From NCBI GenBank assembly GCA_038257155.1, contig JBBSJP010000062.1:1-22615 (forward strand): a stretch of 22,615 nucleotides of DNA, written 5' to 3'. Below the pieces are notes generated by a model. That model was not told where the DNA came from. It made no database searches and saw nothing but the letters and a program-made list of their open reading frames with translations. The position numbers were made by a program, and so were the translations under genes. Source of the stretch: JANJTY01 sp038257155. GTDB taxonomy: Bacteria; Pseudomonadota; Gammaproteobacteria; Xanthomonadales; Xanthomonadaceae. Of this stretch, positions 22,381-22,615 are shown piece after piece. Position 1 is the first letter of the stretch. Each line of letters starts with the position of its first letter.

Positions 22381-22449
22381 ATCTACATCTACATCTACAT
22401 CTACATCTACATCTACATCTACATCTACATCTACATCTACATCTACATC
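22381..22449. repeat. ATCTAC hexanucleotide microsatellite, 11.5 copies
   Basis: Perfect tandem repetition of ATCTAC runs through eleven full copies and ends with ATC. It lies 65 bases after the alx stop. The period of six keeps reading frames open, so the minus strand shows a run of Asp-Val pairs, which I regard as spurious. Such tracts change length by slippage. Confidence 0.97.
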
Positions 22450-22456
22450 AAGATCA

Positions 22457-22615
22457 AACGCTTTCGCGCCCCTACGGGGCCACGAGTCACTTTCTCTTGC
22501 TTGCCCAAGAGAAAGTAACCAAAGAGAAGGGCACCCCGGATTTCCCGCCCCGCGCAAAAAGCGCGCGGGGTTCCCTGCGTTGCTCAGAATCCGTCGGCCG
22601 GCGCGAACTCGGCCA
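22457..22615. repeat. Hairpin-rich dispersed intergenic repeat, cut by the window end
   Basis: No gene is supported from 22317 to the window end (299 bp). This part holds three hairpins: GCCCC/GGGGC (22469-22480), ACTTTCTCTTG/CAAGAGAAAGT (22489-22499 with 22506-22516, perfect), and CCCCGCGC/GCGCGGGG (22548-22555 with 22563-22570). From memory, a sequence starting TTTCTCTTGCTTGCCCAAGAG and running through AAAGTAACCAAAGAGAAGG is a recurrent repeat in Xanthomonadales genomes. The right limit is beyond the window. Confidence 0.65.

Noticed and set aside
22381..22449. CRISPR-like array
   Set aside because: The repeat is a perfect hexanucleotide tract without spacers, and no cas gene is present.
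22264..22557. Minus-strand frame with an Asp-Val repeat
   Set aside because: The DV run is only the translation of the ATCTAC microsatellite, and the rest reads through a dispersed repeat and the end of alx.

Overview
The window is GC-rich chromosomal DNA that looks like a gammaproteobacterium of the Xanthomonadales (Lysobacterales). The placement rests on gene content (a 328-residue malate dehydrogenase, a separate PrpB and PrpC, a DedA-PAP2-LssY fusion, an alx gene behind a manganese riboswitch) and on intergenic repeats of the kind I associate with this order. It is an inference without a database search. There are 17 protein-coding genes and no rRNA, tRNA or CRISPR array. The only mobile DNA seen is short, non-coding, MITE-like repeats.

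Left region (1-6649). After a repeat-filled start come three leftward genes: a PspA/IM30-like protein, a small membrane protein and an exported von Willebrand A (VWA) protein. Diverging from them are an OmpR-type response regulator and a sensor kinase with a very large periplasmic domain. Together they look like an envelope-stress module with its own two-component system. A 282-bp element with terminal inverted repeats and a CTAG target duplication sits exactly at the regulator/kinase junction. A lipoprotein metalloprotease gene faces the kinase.

Centre (6650-10763). An aspartate-type aminotransferase and a membrane-anchored glutaredoxin form a pair. They are followed by a HicB/HicA toxin-antitoxin pair, malate dehydrogenase and methylisocitrate lyase (prpB). 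A long imperfect inverted repeat lies between mdh and prpB.

Efflux island (about 10764-17731). A leftward operon, tetR - membrane fusion protein - RND pump - outer-membrane factor, encodes a complete tripartite MexEF-OprN/AcrAB-like efflux system. A 16-bp perfect palindrome just upstream of tetR is the likely operator. This island lies between prpB and prpC (2-methylcitrate synthase), two genes of the propionate (methylcitrate) pathway that are normally adjacent. No methylcitrate dehydratase gene is in the window.

Right region (17732-22615). prpC is followed by a convergent DedA/PAP2/LssY fusion membrane protein whose PAP2 motif 2 lacks the usual histidine. Next come a yybP-ykoY-type manganese riboswitch with a downstream hairpin and an Alx/TerC-family manganese exporter gene. 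The window ends in an 11.5-copy ATCTAC microsatellite and a hairpin-rich repeat.
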